A stretch of 64,000 nucleotides of DNA from Pedobacter riviphilus (GCF_014692875.1 NZ_CP061171.1:372001-436000); one strand, 5' to 3'. Counted from the first letter of the stretch, positions 31,459-40,091 are shown. Notes: generated by a model not told the origin, from the sequence alone. A program made the numbers and translations.

Positions 31459-32550
31459 TTCAAACTGTGAAATGTCTTTTTCGGCACCGTTAATAATTAT
31501 CGAAATCTGATGGTTGCCCAGATGAAATTTACGTGTAGTAATCAGTACGAATTTTTGTTTTCGGAGAATGTTTATCGTTGCACCTGCAGGATAAATCCGC
31601 TCAGAAATCTTATACACCTTTTTAGTGTTCTGTCCATTTTGCTTTTTATAGTAAATAGCATATTCCAATCTCACCTTTTGTTCGAAAGGATTTTCATTAA
31701 GGATAGAAAACGAAAACTCCAGACTTTCGCCAATTTTGATCTGAGGATTTAAGATTTTGAAATCTTTTAATAAAATTCCTGCATCGTCTAATCCATAATG
31801 TTTAAGGATATCGGCATGGCCTTGTTTAAGTAGCGTACGGCAACCATGTTTAATAATAGCATCTGTTTCGGCCCCCAAGCCCGACCAGTTTTTAGCTATA
31901 TTTAAAACAACATGGGGATGATCTTTAGCAATATCGTTCAAGCTATTGGCAACGCTCCGCCTTACATATTCTGATGGATCTGTTTTAAGATTTTCCAGTA
32001 TCGGTAAAATGGATGTCGGGTCTTTTTTCAGAAATGGAATACCCATGGCCCAAGGTAATCGTGGACGGCTGCCTTCGCTGGCGAGCCTTCTCACTTTATG
32101 GTTTTCGTGCAGCGACCATTTTTGCATCTTTAAAATCATCTCATTTCCGTATTTTAAAATAAAAGGACGAACGGCAAATTCGCAGCTTACAAATTGCGTA
32201 ACAAATTCGAGCGCTTCAACTGAACCTTCTAAATCATCAATGCCATAGGTTTCGATATAATCAGGTAAAAACATATAAGCCAGGCCATCTTCCCCAATAC
32301 CCTGAATCCTTAATTGTGCAATTGTTTTTTTAATGAGCACAATCGTTTGAGGATAATCTTCAGGTAAAAAATTGTGTAATACCTTTGAGGTGTGCTTCAT
32401 CCGTTCTTTTAGCTCTTTCGATTTAAATTCGGGTGTGAAAATCTTTTTAATAAATATCTCTTTTTCGAAACCCGGTATGGTAACAGTCAACGCATGCGTT
32501 AATCTATCATAAAAAGAAGGTGAATATAAATCTTTAAGCAGGCTGGCCAT
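31447..32550 (-). CDS. AlkC-type DNA alkylation repair glycosylase with Ig-like C-terminal domain
   Basis: A 367-residue protein. Residues about 20-255 are HEAT-like helical repeats of the AlkC/AlkD fold; the stretch HKVRRLASEGSRPRLPWA (about 152-169) is characteristic of AlkC. Residues about 262-367 are beta-rich with Ig-like features (KIGESLEFSFSILNENPFEQKVRLEYAIYY), as described for AlkC members that use this domain to hold DNA. AlkC excises cationic alkylated bases such as 3-methyladenine without base flipping. It is convergent with the Nudix gene. Confidence 0.88.
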   Translation of the reverse strand: MASLLKDLYSPSFYDRLTHALTVTIPGFEKEIFIKKIFTPEFKSKELKERMKHTSKVLHNFLPEDYPQTIVLIKKTIAQLRIQGIGEDGLAYMFLPDYIETYGIDDLEGSVEALEFVTQFVSCEFAVRPFILKYGNEMILKMQKWSLHENHKVRRLASEGSRPRLPWAMGIPFLKKDPTSILPILENLKTDPSEYVRRSVANSLNDIAKDHPHVVLNIAKNWSGLGAETDAIIKHGCRTLLKQGHADILKHYGLDDAGILLKDFKILNPQIKIGESLEFSFSILNENPFEQKVRLEYAIYYKKQNGQNTKKVYKISERIYPAGATINILRKQKFVLITTRKFHLGNHQISIIINGAEKDISQFELTA

Positions 32551-32707
32551 ATGGTTTGGTAATTAATTAATATAGCGCTAATTTACTAAAAAAATTAGTA
32601 TTTTTAAGTAGCTCACTCAAATAATTATTTCATCGTATCATTTTTACGTAGCGTTTAAGAATTTCAGCTTTTTCTTTGGCACATTTGTTTATCATAAAAA
32701 CGACGAA

Positions 32708-33562
32708 ATGAATACAACAAAAATAGGCTGGATCGGGTTAGGGAATATGGGAATCCCGATGGCAGAACAATTGATAAAAGGAGGTTATGCGGTTACGGTT
32801 TACAACAGGAGCAAGGATAAAGAAGTTTCGCTGAAAGAAATGGGCGCATCAATTGCTAAAACACCTAAAGAGCTGATTGTAACCACTGATGTAATAATCA
32901 TTATGGTATCTGATGATGCCGCAATTGATCAGATTTTTAAAGGAGAAGAAGGGCTTTTTAGTGTAGAAACTTCGGGCAAGATTATCGTGAATATGAGCAC
33001 GGTTTCTCCTTCAATTTCAAAGGAAATGGCCATGTTGTGCAAAGCAAAAGGAAATTTTTATTTAGATGCGCCAGTTTCAGGAAGTGTGAAGCAAGCAGAA
33101 ACCGGTCAGTTGGTGATTATGGTTGGAGGTGAAGAATCTGCTTTTAACCAGGTAAAACCTATCCTCGAAAAAATGGGAAAACTGGCCAAACTTGTTGGTG
33201 GAAATGGTGCAGGGAATAGTGCAAAGCTGGCTATCAATTCACTTTTGGCCTTGTACGCACAGGGCTTGGCCGAAACTGTTCTGTTTGCTAATGAACAAGG
33301 GATTAGAACCGAAGATTTATTAGAATTGATTAATAATGCAGCCATTGGCAATATTTTTACCAAAATTAAAGGTGATGCTATTATTGCGGATAATTACAAA
33401 GCTGCTTTCGCCCTTAAACATATTGTAAAAGATTTGAACCTAGCAAAAGAAGAAGGTATTTCATCGCCATTGGCTAAAACAGCACGGGATACTTTCGAAG
33501 CGGCAGCCTCAAAATATGGAGAAGAGGATATTATTGCAGTAGTTAAACAGCTTAAAGGATAA
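32708..33562 (+). CDS. NAD(P)-dependent beta-hydroxyacid dehydrogenase (HIBADH-like)
   Basis: A 284-residue protein. The Rossmann motif GWIGLGNMGIPMAEQLIKGG (about 7-26) is at the N-terminus. The substrate motif LDAPVSGSVKQAETGQLVIMVGG (about 119-141) and the catalytic Lys in GNGAGNSAKLAIN (about 166-178) are present. Family members reduce or oxidise 3-hydroxyisobutyrate, tartronate semialdehyde, glyoxylate or succinic semialdehyde; the exact substrate cannot be read from sequence. It stands alone. Confidence 0.93.
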   Translation: MNTTKIGWIGLGNMGIPMAEQLIKGGYAVTVYNRSKDKEVSLKEMGASIAKTPKELIVTTDVIIIMVSDDAAIDQIFKGEEGLFSVETSGKIIVNMSTVSPSISKEMAMLCKAKGNFYLDAPVSGSVKQAETGQLVIMVGGEESAFNQVKPILEKMGKLAKLVGGNGAGNSAKLAINSLLALYAQGLAETVLFANEQGIRTEDLLELINNAAIGNIFTKIKGDAIIADNYKAAFALKHIVKDLNLAKEEGISSPLAKTARDTFEAAASKYGEEDIIAVVKQLKG

Positions 33563-33576
33563 AGCGATCCTTTTTA
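33554..33576 (+). terminator. Short terminator overlapping the dehydrogenase stop codon
   Basis: AAAGGAT (33554-33560) pairs with ATCCTTT (33567-33573), followed by further T. The stem begins inside the last codons. A second hairpin, ATAACCATAG / CTATGGTTAT (33595-33628), follows. Confidence 0.65.
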
Positions 33577-33638
33577 ATTTTAATACTAAAGTTGATAACC
33601 ATAGGAGATTTTGGCTTTCTATGGTTATTTATGGGATA

Positions 33639-33839
33639 TTACAAAGTTTCATGTATACCGTGTGAAATGAGGTAAGTTGCTATATTTTTAAGTCGCCAAA
33701 AAATACCATCGAAAGGGATGAAGTCATTTTCTTCATCTTTAAAGATATGATAATCAGGTCGATCTTGTATTCCACTTTGTACCAAGAAAAGTATTCCGCC
33801 CAATAAAACAACCAGGGTTAATCTGGTACTATTCTCTGG
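33639..33839 (-). pseudogene. Remnant of a small membrane-protein gene
   Basis: The reverse strand is open for about 66 codons ending at TAA 33639-33641. It reads like a real protein: LTLVVLLGGILFLVQSG (one membrane helix), then hydrophilic DRPDYHIFKDEENDFIP and DGIFWRLKNIATYLIS. No ATG, GTG or TTG start is in frame before the upstream stop at 33840-33842. The 5' end therefore appears to be lost or frameshifted. Confidence 0.4.
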
Positions 33840-33931
33840 TCAAGTTTCAGATCGATAGGGACAGAAATAGGTTGAAAATACCATCAGGAGATATTATGCT
33901 TAATGAATGACGATATTTTTAATTAGACGCA

Positions 33932-33979
33932 CTGTTGAATAGATGCGGTTTATATCCTGCAGTATTCAACAGCATTTTT
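33932..33979 (+). terminator. Terminator-like hairpin
   Basis: CTGTTGAATA (33932-33941) and TATTCAACAG (33963-33972) form a perfect 10-bp stem followed by CATTTTT. No forward gene lies immediately upstream, so its role is unclear. Confidence 0.4.
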
Positions 33980-34021
33980 GTGATTGTCCAACAGAGAAAT
34001 TACTTTTTTTAATCTTTGATC

Positions 34022-34648
34022 TTAAAAATTAGCCTCTATATCTATGCTATATACATTATTTATTTGCAAGTTTTGCTTAGGTGTTAAGCTTAAATCAATA
34101 TCAAGATAAGAGAGAAGCAGGTCAGTGGGGATCTGGTCAAATAGTCCAGGATAAATACGTTTAAATAGCGATATTCTGTTTTCAGTATTCTGCAGTCTAA
34201 ATAAGATATTTCTATTGTTTACATCAGATATGGCAGTTTGGAGAAGATAATCATTAAATAATGAATCAAGAACAGGGTACCATGCACAGCCTTCCTCCAG
34301 CTCAGTTTGGTCTATCAAAAAAACAATAGTATCCTGTATGGCAAAAAGATTGAAGTTACCATCTGTTTGTTTAAAACCATTCGGGATATATACGCTACCT
34401 TTCGGGCCCAACCATATATTGGTCTGCTCGGCCTCTTCATTCACTAAATAGCCATTAACCAGGCCATCTGCTACAATTATAATGTTACCGTTAGCAGTTG
34501 AGCTGTTTGGCTTAAAAAGCGTTTTTCCTTTGCGAATGCAGAGAAAAGCTGTATGTCTGTACATAAAGCGAATAGCTGCTCTATCTTTCTTCCGATCTAA
34601 CAATGGAAGAAATATCTTTAAAAAATATTTGATGTAGCCTACTTCCAT
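34022..34648 (-). CDS. Crp/Fnr-like protein with an atypical C-terminal DNA-binding region
   Basis: A 208-residue protein. Residues about 25-115 look like a cyclic-nucleotide-binding-type beta-barrel (FLCIRKGKTLFKPNSS, IIIVADGLVNGYLVNEE, GSVYIPNGF). The following helix and RISLFKRIYPGLFDQIPTDLLLSYLDID (about 158-185) align with the Bacteroidota Crp pattern that normally continues into the recognition helix. Here that helix is replaced by LSLTPKQNLQIN, so specific DNA binding is doubtful. It is possibly a decayed or non-DNA-binding sensor. Confidence 0.6.
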   Translation of the reverse strand: MEVGYIKYFLKIFLPLLDRKKDRAAIRFMYRHTAFLCIRKGKTLFKPNSSTANGNIIIVADGLVNGYLVNEEAEQTNIWLGPKGSVYIPNGFKQTDGNFNLFAIQDTIVFLIDQTELEEGCAWYPVLDSLFNDYLLQTAISDVNNRNILFRLQNTENRISLFKRIYPGLFDQIPTDLLLSYLDIDLSLTPKQNLQINNVYSIDIEANF

Positions 34649-35107
34649 ATTGATTTAATTAAGTTTTGTGGTTAACATATTGATTTGTTTTTTATCGGGT
34701 AAATCGCATCTACAAACTGATCATGCTCAAAGACTCAAATCCTCACCCGAATTAAAAGGGTATAATTTCTTGTCAGTTACCAATCATCGGCTCTTTCTCC
34801 TTCATAGGTTTTAACGGCACTGCAAGGTGCTATGGGGTAAGACCAGTTGAAAACTAATTCATCTACCCCAAGCATCAGCTTTGGAACATCTTTGCACGTA
34901 AATAAATCGATTTAGTTTTTTTGCGCGACGATCGTTTTTGGTATTATGCTAATCTTACTTAAGATCGGCTACAACTAAATTCTGTATTAAAAATTAATTT
35001 TCCTCTGATTTTGATCAAGACGTATCTTGATCTTACTCATCGCTAAAACTAGGCGGTGATGTGGGCAAAACGATAAGTTTCCAAGTGGATATTCCAGATA
35101 AAGTATG
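34649..35107. other. Gene-free stretch with palindromes and a possible gene remnant
   Basis: It holds the 12-bp palindrome TAAATCGATTTA (34903-34914), identical to the core of the palindrome at 8967. It also holds an inverted repeat GATCAAGA-CGTA-TCTTGATC (35013-35032). On the reverse strand 34777-34911 is open for 44 codons, reading LMLGVDELVFNWSYPIAP then CSAVKTYEGERADDW and stop. That looks like a protein fragment, but no family is recognised. Confidence 0.4.
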
Positions 35108-36172
35108 CTAATTTTTCATTGTTTTCAAAGCGTTCATATCCAGTATAATAATGTTATTTCCGTCTTTTTCAATTAAGCCCTCTCTTGTGAAATCTCCAAG
35201 CACCCTACTCAGTGTTTCTGTTGCAATGCCTATCAAGCATGCCAAATCGTATCTGGGAAGTATAAATCTATTATTCTCTGCAGACTCGTGGTTTAGTTTA
35301 GTCAGTTCAATAATTGCCTTTGCTATCCTCTTCCTTACAGAGTAATAGGCGATATTCAGTAGCTTTTCATCACGGTTATTCAGGCTATGAACAAGAGCTT
35401 TAGCAAAAAAGCTGAATATGTCTGGGTAGTCTGTAATTAAATTCTGGAAATCGGTGTAAGGGATGGTCAGTATTTCAACAGTATCGATGGCTTCTGCAAT
35501 TTCCTTATTTTCAGAACCTAATAGTGCGCCCTGCAGGCCGAAATATTCGTGCGGGCCATAAATGCCGGTGATAAATATGTTGCCGGCTGAATCAGCGACA
35601 TAGGTTTTTATCTTTCCCGATAAAATGTAATGTAATCCGAGCGATCTCCTTTCTCCCCTATAATAAAGAACCTGGTTTTTTTTAAAAGATCTTGGCAAAC
35701 AACCTTCAAACCTTGATCTTAACCAGGATAATTCATCTCCACTTTTATAGACATTCTTTAATTGAGTATGCCGGTTTAAAAATAATTCATGTTGAAGCCT
35801 TTTTTTTCTGAGCTTTACCTCAACATGATTAAGCAGCTCGCCATCATCAAAAGGAGCCATGAGGTAGCCATCTGCGCCCAATTCCATCACTCTGCGGGCA
35901 AGGTCGTAATCCTGATTGTTCAATATCATAATAAAACTGATACCCGCAGTTTCCATAAATTTATTAACAACACGCAATACCCCAATTCCGTCCATTTCAG
36001 CTACATTTACCTCCGAAATAATTACATCTACCGGACTTTTTCTGATAATGTCGATTGCTTGCTTACCGCTATTTGTTAATTTTACATTGTATTTCCCGAT
36101 TGTTAGTATTTCGGTGATTTTTATCCTTAGATCGAAATCCTCAAGTATAATCAAGATTTTAGATCCCTCCAT
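35108..36172 (-). CDS. FNR/CRP-family regulator fused to a degenerate receiver domain
   Basis: A 354-residue protein. Residues 1-120 form a receiver domain, but the phosphoacceptor Asp is Glu54 (IISEVNVAEMDG), the conserved Thr/Ser is Asn85, and the conserved Lys is Ala106 (LMAPF). It should therefore not be phosphorylated in the usual way. Residues about 150-280 form a cNMP-binding-like barrel lacking the Glu and Arg of the cAMP phosphate-binding cassette (FGLQGALLGSENKEIAEA). The helix-turn-helix has the FNR-type recognition pattern ETLSR (Glu319, Ser322, Arg323), which predicts TTGAT-like half-sites. Two such sites lie upstream at 36522-36557. The ligand is unknown. Confidence 0.88.
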   Translation of the reverse strand: MEGSKILIILEDFDLRIKITEILTIGKYNVKLTNSGKQAIDIIRKSPVDVIISEVNVAEMDGIGVLRVVNKFMETAGISFIMILNNQDYDLARRVMELGADGYLMAPFDDGELLNHVEVKLRKKRLQHELFLNRHTQLKNVYKSGDELSWLRSRFEGCLPRSFKKNQVLYYRGERRSLGLHYILSGKIKTYVADSAGNIFITGIYGPHEYFGLQGALLGSENKEIAEAIDTVEILTIPYTDFQNLITDYPDIFSFFAKALVHSLNNRDEKLLNIAYYSVRKRIAKAIIELTKLNHESAENNRFILPRYDLACLIGIATETLSRVLGDFTREGLIEKDGNNIIILDMNALKTMKN

Positions 36173-36717
36173 TTAAATTTTATGTTTAATCCTGAAGGCA
36201 ATAGTTTCCTTTAGATTGGCAAAACAGGTGTTAAACCTGATTTCTGGACCTTTTTGTTACGTTATTTAAAGCTTTTCGATAGACTAAATTAAGGTCTGCG
36301 AGAAAGAAGATAGACAATTGGAAATAATAGAGATAGCAAAAAACTTCAGTCGGTGGGTGGAAAAATTATCTTGACAGAAGTGTAGATAATGCTACAGGCT
36401 TTGTTAAAAAAATGATACAGTTTTTTAACAAGCATTTTTAAAAAAGGCATTTATTAAAGGTTTTTATAGGGATTAATAGACAAATATCCAATAAAAATGA
36501 GCATAAATACGCATAACTAGATTGATAATTGTCAAATTGATTGTTGATTGTGGTCAATAATGGAACATTTAGTGTTTTTTTAGGGGCTATTTAGGTAAAG
36601 CGATTTAGTATTATTATTTATATGGAATGTGTACAGCTGCATATGTATCATATGTAATTATTTAAATTTAATCTATTTAAATATAAAGTTAAATAACTTG
36701 ATTGTTTAAAACGATTC
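36173..36717. other. Gene-free upstream region of the receiver-FNR gene
   Basis: No ORF of note. A perfect inverted repeat CAGGT-GTTAA-ACCTG (36225-36239) lies 53 bases before the start codon. The two FNR-like sites are at 36522-36557. The rest is AT-rich and contains CATATG pairs near 36640. Confidence 0.45.
36522..36557. promoter_or_regulatory. Two tandem FNR-like sites
   Basis: TTGATAATTGTCAA (36522-36535) and TTGATTGTGGTCAA (36544-36557) both fit TTGAT-N4-GTCAA, one mismatch from the FNR consensus TTGAT-N4-ATCAA. Their starts are 22 bp apart, two helical turns. They lie about 350-385 bases upstream of the receiver-FNR start codon. Confidence 0.55.
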
Positions 36718-37395
36718 TTAATTATTTTTTGGCACAATGATGCTTCTGTGCTGTGTAGGTGAGTAGTAAAGATTAAAGGACGAGGTACTGCCTACAAAAA
36801 TAACCGGACTGTTTATGGTAACCGAATCTAATTTTTCGAAAGTGCTATCTTTTTTTGTGTTGTTCAAACAATGCCGAATATCAACATCGATCCGGTTAAT
36901 TGAAGTGAATATGGTTAAAAGACAGCAGCTTGCGAATAAATGGAAAGATAGGTAACTAAACTGGAACATCCTGATGTGAAAAAGAACAATCCAAAGGCAA
37001 AGCAAAAGCGTAAGTGAGATGCAGATTAATAAAATAGACATTTTCATTTCTTGGAAATTGATCAGCGCAGGTAAAAATGCGAATGGCAATAGACCGATGA
37101 CAAAAGCGGCGTTTCTTGTACGACTTATGGTAGAAGTATCGCAGATCCAGGAGTGCACAATAAAGGATATTGTGATAATTAAAGGCAAAAGGACTAAAAG
37201 AGCTGATTTTTCCAAATAGCTTAATCCTCTCTGTGAGGAGGCCAGGTCGCCAAAATCGTAAAGGGTAAAGATTTCAATATTAAAACTAGCAAAAAAATAA
37301 TCTTCTCCAAAGCCGATCAATAGCACAAGGAAAACGGTTGTTAATATCAGGTAGGTAATAAACAAGGTTGAAATATTGTTCGTTTTATCTGCCAT
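36718..37395 (-). CDS. Hypothetical multi-span membrane protein
   Basis: A 225-residue protein with about five hydrophobic segments, for example TLFITYLILTTVFLVLLIGF (about 10-29), SALLVLLPLIITISFIV (about 64-80), AAFVIGLLPFAFLPALI (about 95-111) and SILLICISLTLLLCLWIVLF (about 119-138). The C-terminal 50 residues are hydrophilic. No family is recognised. It lies upstream of the receiver-FNR gene on the same strand, but 545 bases separate them. Confidence 0.6.
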   Translation of the reverse strand: MADKTNNISTLFITYLILTTVFLVLLIGFGEDYFFASFNIEIFTLYDFGDLASSQRGLSYLEKSALLVLLPLIITISFIVHSWICDTSTISRTRNAAFVIGLLPFAFLPALINFQEMKMSILLICISLTLLLCLWIVLFHIRMFQFSYLSFHLFASCCLLTIFTSINRIDVDIRHCLNNTKKDSTFEKLDSVTINSPVIFVGSTSSFNLYYSPTQHRSIIVPKNN

Positions 37396-37674
37396 CTTAA
37401 TTATAAATAGATTGCGTAAGGTAAGAGCAAACGGAAATATGCGACATAGGATAGATTTTGATTCTCAAATTTGCTTAAGCATTCCCTTATTTTCATTGAT
37501 AAGAATTAATGCGATTAATGATTGTTGTCAAAGCCATATCCCATTCGAAAGTTGCTTATACTTGTTAGATCTGGTTGGATTAATAAAATTGCTTGATTCT
37601 AAAGATTCAATGTCTGCCTCTCTAGGCTTTAAATAATGAATAATTTTTAATTAATTAAAAATCAGTACTTTAGT

Positions 37675-37682
37675 TATTTTTG
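37675..37682 (+). promoter_or_regulatory. -7 promoter element of the blaI-like operon
   Basis: TATTTTTG is an exact TAnnTTTG match, 57 bases before the GTG start. The predicted transcription start near 37689 places the palindrome at 37712-37729 inside the leader, where a bound repressor would block the polymerase. The rest of 37396-37674 holds no gene. Confidence 0.55.
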
Positions 37683-37711
37683 TAAAAAATAATGAACATA
37701 ATATTTGTATC

Positions 37712-37729
37712 GTACGAAAATCATCGTAC
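37712..37729. promoter_or_regulatory. Palindromic operator candidate for the BlaI-like repressor
   Basis: GTACGA-AAATCA-TCGTAC is a perfect 6-6-6 inverted repeat ending nine bases before the start codon at 37739. BlaI/MecI repressors bind such dyads at their own promoters. The sequence differs from the TACA/TGTA core known in staphylococci. Confidence 0.6.
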
Positions 37730-37738
37730 CTTTAGGAT

Positions 37739-38128
37739 GTGAAAAGTAATCAAACTGAAAATAATCTGCCTGAACCTACTAAAGCTGAATTAGAAATTCT
37801 TCAGGTGTTATGGGAGTTTGGTCCATCTACAGTTCGGTTTGTAAACGATAAATTGAACGAGCAGCGCGAGGTGAATTATACCTCAACTTTAAAGCAGATG
37901 CAGATCTTAGCCGAGAAAGGAATATTAAAACGTGATGAAAGCCAAATGAAACACATTTATATTCCTGTTGAAGCTGAAGAGAAAACCAAAGTCCAGTTGT
38001 TAGACCGTTTTGTAAATACCCTATATAAAGGATCTGCTTCGCAGTTAATGATGCAGCTTTTGGGCAATGAGAAAACCTCTAAACAGGAGATAGAAGAGAT
38101 AAAGCGGCTATTGGATAGCATGGAATAA
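37739..38128 (+). CDS. BlaI/MecI-family transcriptional repressor
   Basis: A 129-residue winged-helix repressor starting at GTG. The DNA-binding domain (about 14-75) shows PTKAELEILQVLWEFGPSTVRFVNDKLN and VNYTSTLKQMQILAEKGILKRDE, typical of the Penicillinase_R family. The C-terminal helix mediates dimerisation. BlaI proteins are inactivated by proteolysis triggered by an M56 membrane peptidase, which is encoded 29 bases downstream. No beta-lactamase gene is nearby, so the regulated function is probably envelope maintenance or transport. Confidence 0.93.
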   Translation: MKSNQTENNLPEPTKAELEILQVLWEFGPSTVRFVNDKLNEQREVNYTSTLKQMQILAEKGILKRDESQMKHIYIPVEAEEKTKVQLLDRFVNTLYKGSASQLMMQLLGNEKTSKQEIEEIKRLLDSME

Positions 38129-38157
38129 TTAATAATAACAGATTCTAAAGAACCACA

Positions 38158-40062
38158 ATGATGGAACTTAAGTTAATTAACCTTTTACCCGAAAATTGGC
38201 TTCATGCCCTCGGTGCTACTTTATTCCACTCGCTATGGCTTGGGGTAATATTAGCCTTGCTTGCTGGTTTGGTTATGTTTACTACCCGAAAAGCAAGTGC
38301 TTCAACACGCTATAATCTACTCACCATTTGTTTGATGTTGTTCGTTGTGGCCATATTCTTCACTTTTTACAAAGAACTGCAAAAGCCTATAGGCGCCGCG
38401 GCTGATCAGGTTGTAATCAATCTCTCTAGTGGGGTTACCAATCAGCCCGTAATTACAAATGTGCAACACGATATGTATTCGGGATTGAACAAAATTCTTT
38501 CTTTATGGAATGCGTATGCTTATCAGATTGTACTGATCTGGTTTTTAATTATATGTGGAAAGAGCATTCAGTTAATGGTAGGTTTAAATGGTGTATATCA
38601 TTTACGTAAGCATAAAACCTATGCTGCGGGTAAAAAATGGGATGAAAAGTTAGCTATGCTGGCTGAAAAATTAGGTTTAAGTCAACCGGTTAAAATGGTG
38701 CAGTCGGGTATTGCGCAGGCGCCAATGGTTGTGGGTCATTTTAAACCCTTAATTCTGGTTCCATTAGGTTTGCTTAGCGGCCTGTCAGATGCCGAGGTTG
38801 AGGCGATTCTTTCTCACGAACTGGCCCACATTAAGCGTAAAGATTACCTGGTGAACCTATTACAAAGTTTTATCGAAATCGTTTTCTTCTTTAACCCAGC
38901 GGTACTTTGGGTATCACAATTAATAAAAACAGAACGCGAACATTGCTGCGATGATTTGGCCATTGCCTGTGTAAGCGATCGCAAAAACTACGTTCAGGCC
39001 CTCATTGTGTGCCAGGAATTTAAGCAGCGTGCACCTGCTTATGCTATGGCCATAACGGGTAAGAAGGGTAGCCTGCTGCATAGAGCAAGCAGGATGTTAT
39101 TCAACACCAATTCAACTTTAAACAAAATGGAAAAGACTATATTAACCATCGCCCTGGTATCGGTAGTGGTTTGCAGTGCTGCTTTTAAAAGCGTTGACCG
39201 TGCAAAAACAGTTACCGGAAAAGAAATATCCACCTCAATACAAGTTTTACAGGATACAGCAAAAAAAACTAAACCTGTTGAAGGGAAACCTGGCGATCAA
39301 TTGGAAAGGGAAATCAATTCGAAAATGGACCGTCAATTGAAACAGTTGGCAGAAAATGAGAAAATTAAACGCAATGAAACAGCAGATGATGTAAAAGCGA
39401 GAATTGCTGATCAGCAAGCCAGAAAAGACGATGCTAGAAAGGCCGTAGCAGACGAGCGCATGCGGAAAGAAGATGCTAAAGCCAGAATTGCTGACGAAAA
39501 ACTTAGGATAGCAGACGAGAAACTTGCAAAAGAGGATGCTAAATTGGCCGAGGAAGACGCCAAATGGGCAAAAGAAGATGCCAAGTGGACAAAGGACGCT
39601 GATAAATGGGCACAGGATGATAAAGAGGGTAGAGGAAACCGTGTACCAAGAGCACCACGTCCGCCACGCCCACCTAGAGCGCCAAGGGCATCAGTTGCGG
39701 TTCCTGCGGTCCCTGCCATGCCGGCAATTCCAGCAGTTCCAGCAGTACCACCAACTCCGCCTACGCCCCCTGTATACAACCAAAGAACAAGTACCCGAAC
39801 AGGTGTACAGCGTACCGTTACTTCGAAAACCGTAACCAATGGAGACGGACATGATTATACCAACGAAATTAATCAGGAGTTGATGAAAGACGGTATCATT
39901 AGCAGTACCAATAAACTATCGTACAAGCTCAATAAAGATGAGCTGATTGTAAACGGTGTAAAACAAAATGCAGATGTTCAGAAAAAGTACAAACAACGGT
40001 TTTTGAAAAACGATAAGCATTCGCTGATGTATAACTTCCTGATTGAAAACAACAAAAACTAA
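38158..40062 (+). CDS. M56-family membrane metallopeptidase (BlaR1-like) with charged and proline-rich tail
   Basis: A 634-residue protein. Membrane helices lie at about 20-42, 53-71 and 120-138. The zinc protease motif HELAH (His220, Glu221, His224) is followed by REHCCDDLA. A fourth helix is near 325-345 (MEKTILTIALVSVVVCSAAF). BlaR1's penicillin-binding sensor is absent. Instead residues about 380-500 are a highly charged helical repeat (EDAKLAEEDAKWAKEDAKW), and about 500-540 are proline-rich (PRPPRPPRAPRA, PAVPAMPAIPAVPAV). A folded C-terminus follows. It probably senses an envelope signal and triggers cleavage of the BlaI-like repressor. Confidence 0.9.
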   Translation: MMELKLINLLPENWLHALGATLFHSLWLGVILALLAGLVMFTTRKASASTRYNLLTICLMLFVVAIFFTFYKELQKPIGAAADQVVINLSSGVTNQPVITNVQHDMYSGLNKILSLWNAYAYQIVLIWFLIICGKSIQLMVGLNGVYHLRKHKTYAAGKKWDEKLAMLAEKLGLSQPVKMVQSGIAQAPMVVGHFKPLILVPLGLLSGLSDAEVEAILSHELAHIKRKDYLVNLLQSFIEIVFFFNPAVLWVSQLIKTEREHCCDDLAIACVSDRKNYVQALIVCQEFKQRAPAYAMAITGKKGSLLHRASRMLFNTNSTLNKMEKTILTIALVSVVVCSAAFKSVDRAKTVTGKEISTSIQVLQDTAKKTKPVEGKPGDQLEREINSKMDRQLKQLAENEKIKRNETADDVKARIADQQARKDDARKAVADERMRKEDAKARIADEKLRIADEKLAKEDAKLAEEDAKWAKEDAKWTKDADKWAQDDKEGRGNRVPRAPRPPRPPRAPRASVAVPAVPAMPAIPAVPAVPPTPPTPPVYNQRTSTRTGVQRTVTSKTVTNGDGHDYTNEINQELMKDGIISSTNKLSYKLNKDELIVNGVKQNADVQKKYKQRFLKNDKHSLMYNFLIENNKN

Positions 40063-40091
40063 GTTCTAAAAGCGCTAATCCAATTCACATC

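Noticed and set aside
35013..35032. Inverted repeat GATCAAGA-CGTA-TCTTGATC as a terminator of the receiver-FNR gene
   Set aside because: No T run follows on the reverse strand, so it is more likely a protein site, and its role is unknown.
39400..39620. Regular short repeats resembling a CRISPR or minisatellite
   Set aside because: They are in frame and encode the Lys/Glu/Asp helical repeat of the M56 peptidase; there are no spacers of constant length.
39411..39839. A 142-codon reverse-strand frame rich in Ala, Gly and Ser
   Set aside because: It is the mirror of the charged and proline-rich low-complexity tail of the M56 peptidase.
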